DNA of 64,000 nucleotides. It comes from Bufo bufo (Eukaryota; Chordata; Amphibia; Anura; Bufonidae). The notes under the pieces were generated by a model. It was not told the DNA's origin. It did no database searches and worked only from the letters and a program-made list of their open reading frames with translations. Of the stretch, positions 35,248 to 46,500 are shown in pieces. The stretch spans positions 213,771,208-213,835,207 of the forward strand of contig NC_053390.1 in NCBI RefSeq assembly GCF_905171765.1, given 5' to 3'. Position numbers and translations under genes: made by a program. Each line of letters begins with the position of its first letter. Positions within the stretch are counted from its first letter, which is position 1.

Positions 35248-36095
35248 CCACCTGTGCGTCTGTACAGGACCCAGCCCTGGAGCGCTCCTCTCCGTCTGTA
35301 CATGACCCAGCCCTGGAGTGCTCCTCTCCGTCTGTACAGGATCCAGCCCTGGAGCGCTCCTCTCCGTCTGTACAGGATCCCCCCCTGGAGCGCTCCTCTC
35401 CGTCTGTACAGGATCCAGCCCTGGAGCGCTCCTCTCCGTCTGTACAGGACCCAGCCCTGGAGCGCTCCTCTCCGTCTGTACAGGACCCAGCCCTGGAGCG
35501 CTCCTCTCCGTCTGTACAGGACCCTGCCCTGGAGCGCTCCTCTCCGTCTGTACAGGATCCAGCCCTGGAGCGCTCCTCTCCGTCTGTACAGGACCCAGCC
35601 CTGGAGCGCTCCTCTCCGTCTGTACAGGACCCAGCCCTGGAGCGCTCCTCTCCGTCTGTACAGGACCCAGCCCTGGAGCGCTCCTCTCCGTCTGTACAGG
35701 ACCCAGCCCTGGAGCGCTCCTCTCCGTCTGTACAGGATCCAGCCCTGGAGCGCTCCTCTCCGTCTGTACAGGATCCAGCCCTGGAGCGCTCCTCTCCGTC
35801 TGTACAGGATCCAGCCCTGGAGCGCTCCTCTCCGTCTGTACAGGACCCAGCCCTGGAGCGCTCCTCTCCGTCTGTACAGGATCCAGCCCTGGAGCGCTCC
35901 TCTCCGTCTGTACAGGATCCAGCCCTGGAGCGCTCCTCTCCGTCTGTACAGGATCCAGCCCTGGAGCGCTCCTCTCTGTCTGTACAGGACCCAGCCCTGG
36001 AGCGCTCCTCTCCATCTGTACAGGATCCAGCCCTGGAGCGCTCCTCTCCGTCTGTACAGGATCCAGCCCTGGAGCGCTCCTCTTCCCTGGCTTTA
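35248..36095. repeat. Minisatellite, 36-bp unit, about 23 copies
   Basis: The unit (ctgtacaggatccagccctg then gagcgctcctctccgt) is repeated with very few changes, mainly gatcc/gaccc. Because 36 is a multiple of three and the unit lacks stops in five of six frames, the array produces ORFs of 263-313 codons on both strands (12-residue repeats such as VQDPALERSSPS). I treat these as repeat artefacts, not genes. Confidence 0.95.
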
Positions 36096-36099
36096 GTCA

Positions 36100-36585
36100 C
36101 TGGACACCCCTCTCCTGTGCCATTCAGCTACTAGGAATAAGATTTATGGGGCGCAAAAACACAAACATGTCACCACACAGCCACATAAGTAGAATATTTA
36201 AGATGAGGCATTAAACTCCAAACCACCACATGAAACCAAACCTAGGAGCCACATTCCAGACATACATGCCGTTCAATTCCCTGTAACTGCCTTGAGCTAA
36301 TTCAGAGCAACATTCCCTACTCCAGACGGTGTAGTTCCTATACCCCATAAACATACTACAACTGACGGCCCCCTGACTTTAGAGACTACACTAAAAAGTC
36401 CTAGGACCACTCCTCATGCCACCCCACTCTAGCAGACAGCAGGACAAGTACCCCTGCATGGGTCACATATACCCACACATACCCCACTGACCCCCATATT
36501 GCCAGAGCCACTTGTCATGTCACCCCTCTCCTACAGACAGCAGAACAAGAACCCCTTGTTTGATCTGCATGGGTCCCACACACCA
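36100..36585. other. Non-coding, no gene recognised
   Basis: I see no supported ORF or repeat except the approach to the next array. Confidence 0.4.
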
Positions 36586-37131
36586 CATGCCCCCTCACAG
36601 ATTTACACCCCGTAAAGCCCCCCCACAGATCTTCACCCTCATGTCCCCAGAATACACCACATGCTCCCTCGCAGATTTACACCCCATAAAGCCCCTCCCC
36701 CCACAGATTTGCACCCTCATTGCCCCAGAATGCACCACATGCCCCCTCCTCACAGATTTACACCCCATAAAGCCCCTCCCCCCACATATTTGCACCCTCA
36801 TTGCCCCAGAATGCACCACATGCCCCCTCCTCACAGATTTACACTCCATAAAGCCCCCCCAGATCTGCACCCTCATGTCTCCAGAATACACCACATACTC
36901 CCCTCACAGATTTACACCCCATAAAGCCCCCCCCAGATCTGCACCCTCATGTCTCCAGAATACACCACATACTCCCCATAAATCCCCCCTAGATCTGCAC
37001 CCTCATGTCTCCATAATACACCACATACTCCCCTCACAGATTTACACCCCATAAAGCCCCCCTAGATCTGCACCCTCATGTCTCCAGAATACACCACATG
37101 CCCCCCCCCTCACAGATTTACACCCAATAAA
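36586..37131. repeat. C-rich minisatellite (left part)
   Basis: Two alternating units are visible: cacagatttacaccccataa followed by agcccccc, and agatctgcaccctcatgtct followed by ccagaatacaccacat. This array and 37675-38850 were contiguous before a foldback element inserted. Confidence 0.9.
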
Positions 37132-37674
37132 CAGGGCTCCAGACTGCGCCACCAATGAATATAGTTTATGCTTAATACAAACTCAGGCTGCGCTGTGGGT
37201 GCCGGCCATATCCGTACCCGACACCCAGGCTCTATGACTGCGCGATGCCATCCGCTGCTATTAACCCCTCAGATGCCGCACCTGATGGGTTAATAACAGC
37301 GGATCGCCATGCGCAGTCATAGAGCCTGGGTGCCAGGTATGGGGTATGGCCGGCACCCACAGCGCAGCCTGAGTTTGTATTAAGCATAAACGATATTCAT
37401 TGGTGGCAGTGGCCACAGCCCCTCCCCTCCTCCTTGCTTCTATCAGACCATTGGTGGCAGCGGCACAGGGGGGAGGGACTGCCTCCTTCTCCCCTGTGCT
37501 GTTGAGAAGAACATGGCATACGCTGACAGCAGAGCGTCCCATGTCAGTTTAATGTGAAAACGGCAGAGCAGCGGAGGGTCTAGGCGCAAATGGCGACAAG
37601 ACTACAAAATCTTGTTGCCATTTAGCAATTTTAAGTCGCATTGGCGACCATTTTGGTCGCCATCTGGAGCCCTG
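37132..37674. mobile_element. hAT-like foldback element inside the minisatellite
   Basis: Ends CAGGGCTCCAGACTGCG and tctggagccctg are inverted repeats. ATAAA flanks both sides (37127-37131, 37675-37679); the interrupted array unit normally reads cccaataaagccc or ccccataaagcccc. Inside, 37140-37400 folds back almost perfectly (caatgaatatagtttatgc versus gcataaacgatattcattg; cataggctct-type arms near 37230 and 37320). CAGGG ends suggest hAT, but a 5-bp rather than 8-bp duplication makes that tentative. Confidence 0.75.
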
Positions 37675-38850
37675 ATAAAGCCCCCCTCCCCAGATCTGCA
37701 CCCTCATGTCCCCCAGAATACACCACATGCCCCCCCCCAGATCTGCACCCTCATGTCCCCCAGAATACACCACATGCCCCCCCCCCCAGATCTGCACCCT
37801 CATGTCTCCCAGAATACACCACATGCCCCCCCCCAGATCTGCACCCTCATGTCCCCCAGAATACACCACATGCCCCCCCCCCAGATCTGCACCCTCATGT
37901 CCCCCAGAATACACCACATGCCCCCCCCCCAGATCTGCACCCTCATGTCCCCCAGAATACACCACATGCCCCCCCCCCCAGATCTGCACCCTCATGTCCC
38001 CCAGAATACACCACATGCCCCCCCAGATCTGCACCCTCATGTCCCCCAGAATACACCACATGCCCCCCCCAGATCTGCACCCTCATGTCCTCCAGAATAC
38101 ACCACATGCCCCCCCCCAGATCTGCACCCTTATGTCTCCCAGAATACACCACATGCCCCCCCCCCAGATCTGCACCCTCATGTCTCCAGAATACACCACA
38201 TGCCCCCCCAGATCTGCACCCTCATGTCTCCAGAATACACCACATGCCCCCCCCGATCTGCACCCTCATGTCTCCAGAATACACCACATGCCCCCCCGAT
38301 CTGCACCCTCATGTCTCCCAGAATACACCACATGCCCCCCCCAGATCTGCACCCTCATGTCCCCCAGAATACACCACATGCCCCCCCCAGATCTGCACCC
38401 TCATGTCTCCAGAATACACCACATGCCCCCCCCCGATCTGCACCCTCATGTCTCCCAGAATACACCACATGCCCCCCCCAGATCTGCACCCTCATGTCCC
38501 CCAGAATACACCACATGCCCCCCCCCAGATCTGCACCCTCATGTCCCCCAGAATACACCACATGCCCCCCCCAGATCCGCACCCTCATGTCTCCAGAATA
38601 AACCACATGCCCCCCCCAGACCTGCACCCTCATGTCTCCAGAATAAACCACATGCCCCCCCCAGATCTGCACCCTCATGTCTCCAGAATACACCACATGC
38701 CCCCCCCCCAGATCTGCACCCTCATGTCTCCCAGAATACACCACATGCCCCCCCCCCCAGATCTGCACCCTCATGTCCCCCAGAATACACCACATGCCCC
38801 CCCAGATCTGCACCCTCATGTCTCCAGAATACACCACATGCCCACCACCC
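37675..38850. repeat. C-rich minisatellite, 44-50 bp unit, about 24 copies
   Basis: The unit is cagatctgcaccctcatgtc, then tccagaatacaccacatg, then a run of 7-11 C. Length variation is almost entirely in the C-tract, so all frames shift from copy to copy. Proline/histidine/cysteine-rich ORFs up to 409 codons are artefacts of this. Confidence 0.95.
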
Positions 38851-39040
38851 ACCTTAGATTTGCACCCTAATGGCCCTCAGAATACACCCGGATCTGTACT
38901 ATAAACCCCCAGATTCCACTCCACTTGAACCCCACCTGCCCCCCTCATGAGCTCCATATGCTGCTCCCCATGCTACCTCACTGGGCTGCCTGCAGGCACA
39001 CACAGCCCCTCCTCCTTACACAAGCTGCTGCAGTGGTTTG
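38851..39040. other. Upstream flank of PSMD9
   Basis: No repeat is obvious past 38880. The run cacacagcccctcctcctta is mildly GC-rich and leads into the putative promoter. Confidence 0.4.
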
Positions 39041-39128
39041 TCAGCACTTCCCACATTTGGTCATGTGACCATGAAGGAGCATGTGACCAGTGACATCACA
39101 GACCTCCTTCTAACAACTCCACTCTAGC
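39041..39128 (+). promoter_or_regulatory. PSMD9: Putative PSMD9 proximal promoter / 5' leader
   Basis: Just upstream of the start codon are two E-box-like sites sharing CATGTGACC (GTCATGTGAC at 39060-39069, and 39080-39088) and a CRE-like TGACATCA at 39091-39098. No TATA box is visible, as is usual for housekeeping genes. The transcription start is unknown. An 18-codon upstream reading frame (39071-39127) ends one base before the PSMD9 ATG. Confidence 0.45.
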
Positions 39129-39242
39129 ATGTCAGAAGCTGGGAGTCCATCGGCCGTTTCCATGCGGGATGTACAACAGCTTATAGCCAGGAAGGAAGAG
39201 ATCGAGGCGCAGATAAAGGCTTACTATGAAGTCCTGGAGGAT
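39129..39242 (+). CDS. PSMD9: PSMD9 exon 1 (coding part)
   Basis: It encodes 38 residues, [20 protein letters not shown] to YYEVLED. The ATG at 39129 is the first in frame, followed by the conserved [11 protein letters not shown] helix. The exon ends GAT before GTAAGTGG, phase 0. Confidence 0.93.
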
Positions 39243-42200
39243 GTAAGTGGGTCGGCAGGTAGCCATTACACCTGCAGTCCTCCCATGTACAGGTGTCCTA
39301 CGTGTATACCCGCACTCCTCATAACTCTTTTCATTTGCCTTCAGAAATAACACCCATAGTCCAGTATGTAGCCCTGAGTCGCCTGCTGACGGGATAGCTG
39401 CGTATTACGCCTGCTAAACTTATTATTAGAGGTTGTTCAGTATTAGATTAAAGGCGTCTGCTTTTTCCATAAACAGCGCCACAGTAGTCCTTGGGCCATG
39501 TCTGGTATTGTGCATGACAAATACGCTCTGCCCTCTTGTTTTTCCTCTTGCGCGCTACATGCTTTTTGGTCCTCTGAGGCATCCGGATTTGTAGTCTTCA
39601 GTAGCCATAGTTGTAGTCGTTTTAACGGCTGGTAACAATATGTCTGACGCTGGGAGTCCATCAGCCGTTTCCATGCGGGATCTAATCCCATGGACAGAAG
39701 TGCTGTTTTGGGGGAGCCGAGGACAGTATTTTTTTTTTTTAAATTTAACCCCTTTAATTTCTCATTGGGAACCTGTCCACTGACAGGCTGCTGTCCACAT
39801 GTCGGTACTGGTTAACAGCCAGGGGTGGATTGGCCATAAATCATACAGGGAAATTTTCCAGTCGGCCGATGCCTAGGCGGGCCACTCAAGCCCCCCGTAC
39901 ATAATGACATAATGATCCAATTCTCTCTTGCGCACCTAGGCAGCAGCTGGCGGTGACCTCCTTAATTCAACTATGGCACAGGTGGCAGTATATTGTGTGG
40001 CCATGCCTGCTTCTGTCATCCCTGCCTAATTATGTTGCCCTGCCTTCTGTCCATTTGGACCCACCTGCAACATGGTACCACTTTTACTATTCTTTCCAGG
40101 TCCACTTCTAGTTCCCAGTCCGTCCCTGATAACAGCGCTTCAGCCAATGTCAACTATACAGTTCACTGGAGTACAACGGTAACTGCCGGTGACTTACTGT
40201 ACTAGCACATGTGACCGCTAAGGCCATTGATTGGCTGCAGCAGTCACGAGACTAAGCCACTTCAGTCCAGCGGAAGCCCCAAGTGGGCTGAACTGTGGAA
40301 GGTGTTTTTCTTTTTTTATCATTTTTATTTTATTTATTTTTTTAAAATATAATCTTTATTGGCTTTTGTCATTTTTTCATTCCAACATCATGTCACATTG
40401 GTATGATAATTTGACAGGTGATAACACATGCAATACAATACATCTGGGGTAAGATAGACAAAATTACACATGAATGTAGCTGCATTACAACTGGTACTGC
40501 TTGCATATTGTCATAATGATCATTCAAATCAAATCGATTCAAATCGTGACATTCTAAGCTAATCTTCTAGCTTTAAATAAAACAGGAATAAACTTCTTGC
40601 CCTCCCCCCCCCTTTCCCTTATACCGGACCTCAAAAAACACTATAACCTAATCAGACAGCAATCTTCCTAGCGTTCCTTCCTGCTATTTTACGTTTCAAA
40701 TACCATTCCGAGGACAGGTTCCAGGTTTGAGTAAACCACTAACATAAAATCTTCCCATCTTTTGAAAAAAGCCTCAATACGTTTTCCTCTAAGGGAATTC
40801 GCCTCTACTCTCTCCAAGTTTATAATTTTTTATTGGGTTGGTTGGATCCTAGGCCAGACAACCCCTTTTAAAGGGGTTTGTCTCATCATGGACAGTGGGG
40901 GCATATCACTAGGATATGCCCCCATTGTCTTATAGATGCGGGTACCACCACTGGGACCTGCACCTATATCGAGAACAGAGCCCCGCAAGTGTAGGAGGGC
41001 GCACTGCGCATGTGCAGCCACCCTCCATTAATTTTCTATGGGGCAGGCGAAAATAGCCGATCACTGGTGTCGGCCCCATAGAAATGAATGGGAGCGGGGG
41101 CCGCGCACGCGCGGTACTCTCCCATTCACTTCTATGGGGAGCCGGCTTGGTGGTGGCCAGACCGGAGTCCTCCAGCCACCACCTTGCGGGGCTCCATTCT
41201 CTATATAGGTGTGGGACCCGCACCTATAAGACAACAGGGGCATATTTTAGCGATATGCCCCTATTGTCTATGATGAGACAACCCCTTTAAAGGGGTTCTT
41301 CAGGAATACTGAACTTTTAGCAAGTGCCCGCAGCCTGCGCAGTCATCACATGATCAAAGATCTCTGTGCAGCAGTGCAGCCATTGAACTGAATGAAGGCG
41401 TAGCACAGCTTGCATGTTACAGCAACCCCAGAATTTTTTGAGATTCTGGTGTTACGATCGTAGCAAGTTGCGTTGTGACCCCATTCAGTTCAATGGCTGC
41501 ACTGCTACACAGAGATCTGTGGTTGCACAATGGGGGTTGCGCCGAAGATCGCCATGTAGCCCCAGAAAATAAAATTGACCATATGTTAGTAAATCAGACG
41601 TTGGAGCAGTAGTTAATGGGGCATTCCAAGATTTTGTCATTGATGGCCTAACCTATGGATTGGCTATGCGTATCTGATCTGCGGGTTCTGGCTCCCATTG
41701 AAGTCGGTGAGAGCATTGCTGCAGTAACCAGCTGTGTCCACTACACATCGGACAGACCTGTGTATTTCCAAAATCCTGCAATGCCCTTTTAAAGTTTCTC
41801 TATTATACTTCTTTTCTTTAACAATATTGCTATTTTTCTGTTTTGTTGTCAGGACCCTTACTGCAAAGCTGACCTGTAGTTACGATTGAACTAGCGTCTC
41901 AGAAACAATGGCAGACTGTCATTTAAGCACTCCATTAGATACAGCCGTGTACATGTAACCTAAAACTGTTTTGCGGTCCACAAAATGTTGATACCGGCTG
42001 TGCACATCCTGCACTTTTCGCGGGGCTCATTGTCAAAATGCCTATTCTTGTCTGTTTTGCAAGTTCTTTAATCTGCGGCTGCCTGCATTTTTGCGACCCC
42101 ATAGAAATGAATGGGTTTTCATGCAATCCTCAAAAAAAGGCGGATTGGAAGTGGACCCAATATACTATAATGTTAATGAGGACTTGCCATTAGTTTGTTA

Positions 42201-43467
42201 GTCTTATTCAAAGGCAAAAACCAGTATGGCTGCATTTCCTGTTGGCGAAACTGCCCACCTCTAAAGAACAGAAAAATGCCAATTTGTACGATCGTTACCG
42301 AACTCTGCATCTCGGCTTCTGATTTATAATCTATGGCTGGTTTAATAGTAGTGTATACATCCTCTGTAACATAGGACTACTATGCTGTCATGTGAGGACT
42401 CCCTTTTCTGCATCTCCGTCTCACTGACAGCTGGCTCTTTATCTTCAGGGCATTGGTGCTGTTTGAGTAATGCCACCGCTGGGGAATTAATATGAAATAC
42501 TATATTATTTGCTTTACACTTACACGCCTTTTTTATTTTAATCTTCCAGCAAAAGAATATTGGAATGGAAGGACCCCTGGTTGACATGGAGGGATACCCA
42601 AGAGCAGACATTGATATTTACCAAGTGCGGACTGTGCGGCATAACATCATCTGTGAGTTTTACTTTATATTTACAGCAAGTGTGTGTGTAATACAGGGCT
42701 CGACAAATCCCAGGTCGCCATGGTGACCAGGAATTTGGTCCTGGCGCTTGGGTATTTGTCAGCCCGTTTTCAAAGGTGCCTGGGCGACGGGTGTGGAGCT
42801 CCGGAGGGGGGCCGTTCTGTCCAGAGGCAGCACAGGAGTGGAGATGAGCGGAGAGCTGTGTGACGGTGCCTTAGGTTCCACATATGCGGCTGCTCTTTGG
42901 ACACGCTCCCTGCCCATGGCTGAGCGTACGCCGCGGAAGTCCACTGTGACAGATGTGGAGTGATGAGGAGAAGCTCCGTCCTGCCCCCAGCGAGCTCGGG
43001 CCGCCCATCTGCTCTATAAGCGGAATGCAGAGTCAAGCCTGGCAGCACGTTAAGTGGCTGCTGTGCCTGCTGTGCGGGGCCATAGTGCTGACCTACGCCC
43101 TCCTCGTGGCTCTCAGGTTCACCTGCAGGTAACTACCCGCCCCCAGTGCAAATTACCACTACTCTCATCCAAGTGAGGCAGGAGCCTGAGGTGTCAGCAC
43201 ATGTACACTGTATGCCATAGTCCTATATACTGTACATATATCATGGTCCTGTATACTGCATATACCATATTATACAGCTCATGTACACTGCATATGTAAC
43301 ATGGTATACAGCACATGTACACGGCATATGTAACATGGTATACACCTTTATTTGGGGGGGAGAGCACTATGGGGGCATCTACTGGGGACTTTATGACGCA
43401 GCTCCGTCTGGCTCCTAACTTTTTTAGCTGGCTCCTAGATTCCAAGGAAATTTGTCAAACCCTGGTG

Positions 43468-43520
<53 letters not shown>

Positions 43521-46500
43521 GTATTTTTCGCTTTATAAGATGCACTTTCTCTCCCCCCTCCCCCTGAAAAAATGGGGGGGGAAATTGCAGTGCGTCTTAC
43601 AAAGCGAACACTGCCATGTTTACTTTGGTGATGCTGATACATCGCAGGCCGCAATGTATCGGAGGGGACGGAGGCTGGCAACACTCGCGGCGGGGCCCGA
43701 TGCAGTCACTGTACTGTAATACATCGGGCCCCGCGCACAGCAATTTTCATATATACAGTCTATAATCTTCAAGCAGTGTCTCTGCTTTAAACTAGGGCAA
43801 TCCTCTGTAGTAGTACAACTCACTATGAAAGCGGCAGGCAGGGCGGCAGCGTAACCTCGCGATGCTCACTCATTCACGCTCCTCCCAGTTCATTCATGAA
43901 GGAGGAGAAGGAGCGTGAATGAGTGAGCATCGCGAGGTTACGCTGCCGCCCTGCCTGCCGCTTTCATAGTGAGTTGTACTACTACAGAGGATTGCCCCAG
44001 TTTAAAGCAGAGATACTGCTTGAAGATTATAGACTTTACATATGAAAACTGCTTCATTACAATCTGCTTTCTTCTATAACAGTACTCACTATGAAAGCAG
44101 CGGTCCAGCCGGCACGTGACGTCACTCACTCGGTCATGCTCCTCCCACTTCATTAATGAAGCTGGCAGGAGCGTGACTGACTGAGTGAGTGACGTCACGT
44201 GCTGGCCGGACTGCTGCTTTCATAGTGAGTACTGTTATAGAAGAAAGCAGAGCCATTAAAAGATTTTACATATTAAGTCTGCTGTGTGCCCTGTGGTGTA
44301 ATGGGGGGCACTATTCACACAGGGACAATATACTGTGACACATATGATACTGTGACCAGCATAAGATTATATTATGCTGGTCACAGTATCATATGTGTCA
44401 CAGTATATTGTCCCTGTGTGAATATTGACCCCCATTACATAAGATGCTATATGTGTGTCATCCACAACCCCCCCCCCCCCCCGGTTGTAGTGTATCATCC
44501 ACACATCCCCCCCCATAACAGTGCGTCATACACGGGTCCCCCCATAACAGTGCGTCATCCACAGGTCCCCCCATAACAGTGCGTCATCCACAGGTCCCCC
44601 CATAACAGTGCGTCAGCCACAGGTCCCCCCATAACAGTGCGTCAGCCACAGGTCCCCCCATAACAGTGCGTCATCCACAGGTCCCCCCATAACAGTGCGT
44701 CATCCACAGGTCCCCCCATAACAGTGCGTCATCCACAGGTCCCCCCATAACAGTGCGTCATCCACAGGTCCCCCCCATAACAGTGCGTCATCCACAGGTC
44801 CCCCCCATAACAGTGCGTCATCCACAGGTCCCCCCCATAACAGTGCGTCATCCACAGGTCCCCCCCATAACAGTGCGTCATCCACAGGTCCCCCCATAAC
44901 AGTGCGTCAGCCACAGGTCCCCCCCATAACAGTGCGTCATCCACAGGTCCCCCCCATAACAGTGCGTCATCCACAGACCACCATTAGTTCAAAACCCACC
45001 AAAAGCACACTTTTTGGTTCAAATTTTTTAATTTATTATTTTCCTCCTCAAAAATCTAGGTGCGTCTTATCATCAGGCGCGTCTTATAAAGCGAAAAATA
45101 CGGTATATATATTAATAATATAATCTTTGAGTGGCTGCCATGGAACGAACTATAATGGCTAAAACGTTGAAATGCTCATTTTCTGGCTGTGACGTTATTG
45201 CTTCTTGTTATAGCTTATTCATACAGATCTGTCCAATTTTTCCATGCGTTAAAAAAAAGGATATCTTCCATGTGCCTTCTGCTTTGTTTTTATCGCTCCC
45301 ATCAATAGAAATACCTATTCTTACCAGCAAAAAATGGACCTGCAGTGAGATCAGATCAGGCGCATAGAACCACTGAAAAAAGCAGATGTGTGAATAGTGT
45401 GATTGGTATGCTCTCCTGTTTAAAAATGGATAGTACACAGCAGAGAAATACAGTATCTCACAAAAATGAGTACACCACTCACATTTTTGCAAATATTTTT
45501 TTATTATATCTTTTCATGGGACAACACTTGAGGATTCATGTTGAGCGAATAAAACTGTCTCCGTACAGTATTAGAATGTATGGGCTCTGTTGAGCCGAAG
45601 TAAGTTATTCACAAAGTTGCGTGTGACTAAATTGATTTAGACTAGTACCTCGGAACCGAAGCGGAGTTCGGTTTCAAGTTTTAAAGTGGTTTTACACTTT
45701 AGTTGTCAACTACCGAAGTTTTTCAACGCAATCACGTGTGACTTTGTGAATAACTTACTTCGGCTTATCGCACGTGACTTTGTTGAATAACTTCGGTAGT
45801 TGAAAACTAAAGCGTTAAACCACTTTAAAACTTGAAACCGAACTCCGCTTCGGTTCCGAGGTACTAGTCTAAATCAATTACTGAAGTTATCCAACAAAGT
45901 CACACGCAACTTCGTGAATAACTTACCGTACTTTGGCTCATCAGAGCCCATACATTCTAATACTGTATGAAGACTAATCTCTGTACAGTATTATTCCGAA
46001 GTTTTGAATGAAGTGACTTCGGATTAAGCATCCGAAGTTCACTTTTCTCAACTCTACTGAGGATATGATACTTTGATGTAATGTAAAGTAGTCAGTGTAC
46101 AGTGTAACAGTGTAAATTTGGTGTGTCTTTAAAATAACACAACACACAGCCATTAATGTCTAAACCACTGGCAACGAATCTGAGTACACCCCTAAGTGAA
46201 AATTTGGTGTAATTGCTCCAACTCACTCTCACTGGTCACTGGAAGTTCAACATGGCACCACATGGCAAAGACCTCTCTGAGGATCTTAAATTTTTTTTTG
46301 TTGCTCTACATAAAGATGGCCTAGGCTATAAGAAGATTGCCAACACTCTGAAACTGTGCTGCAGCATGGTGGGCAAGACCATAAAGCAGTTTAACAAGAC
46401 TGGTTCCACTCAGAACAGGCCTCGCCATGGTCAACAGAGACGTTGAGTGCACATGCTCAGCGTCATATCCAGAGGTTGTCTTTTCAAAATAGACGTATGA

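Larger units (their letters stand above)
39243..42549 (+). other. PSMD9: PSMD9 intron 1 (3.3 kb)
   Basis: It contains a 42-bp near-copy of exon 1 (39640-39681), a dispersed repeat sharing accgctaaggcca-type sequence with 59230 (about 40210-40280), an AT-rich unassigned block (40300-40850), a TTAA-flanked foldback cluster (40846-41620) and a decayed Harbinger-like fragment (about 41945-42130). It is bounded by GTAAGT and a ttttaatcttccag acceptor. Confidence 0.85.
43519..45103. mobile_element. Inverted-repeat element with three hairpins and a minisatellite
   Basis: Ends CCGTATTTTTCGCTTTATAA and its reverse complement (ttataaagcgaaaaatacgg) are flanked by TA-rich sequence. Inside, in order, are three separate near-perfect hairpins (43744-44048, 44063-44251, 44298-44438) and a 29-30 bp minisatellite (44511-44985). 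It has no coding capacity. The superfamily is unknown; TA flanks would suit Tc1/mariner-type insertion but the microsatellite blurs the evidence. Confidence 0.8.

Noticed and set aside
35155..36214. Five long ORFs on both strands (up to 313 codons)
   Set aside because: They are translations of one 36-bp minisatellite that lacks stops in five frames; no start context, domain or non-repeat sequence supports a gene.
37549..38904. Proline/histidine/cysteine-rich ORFs up to 409 codons
   Set aside because: They arise from the C-rich minisatellite, whose C-tract length changes shift the frame from unit to unit.
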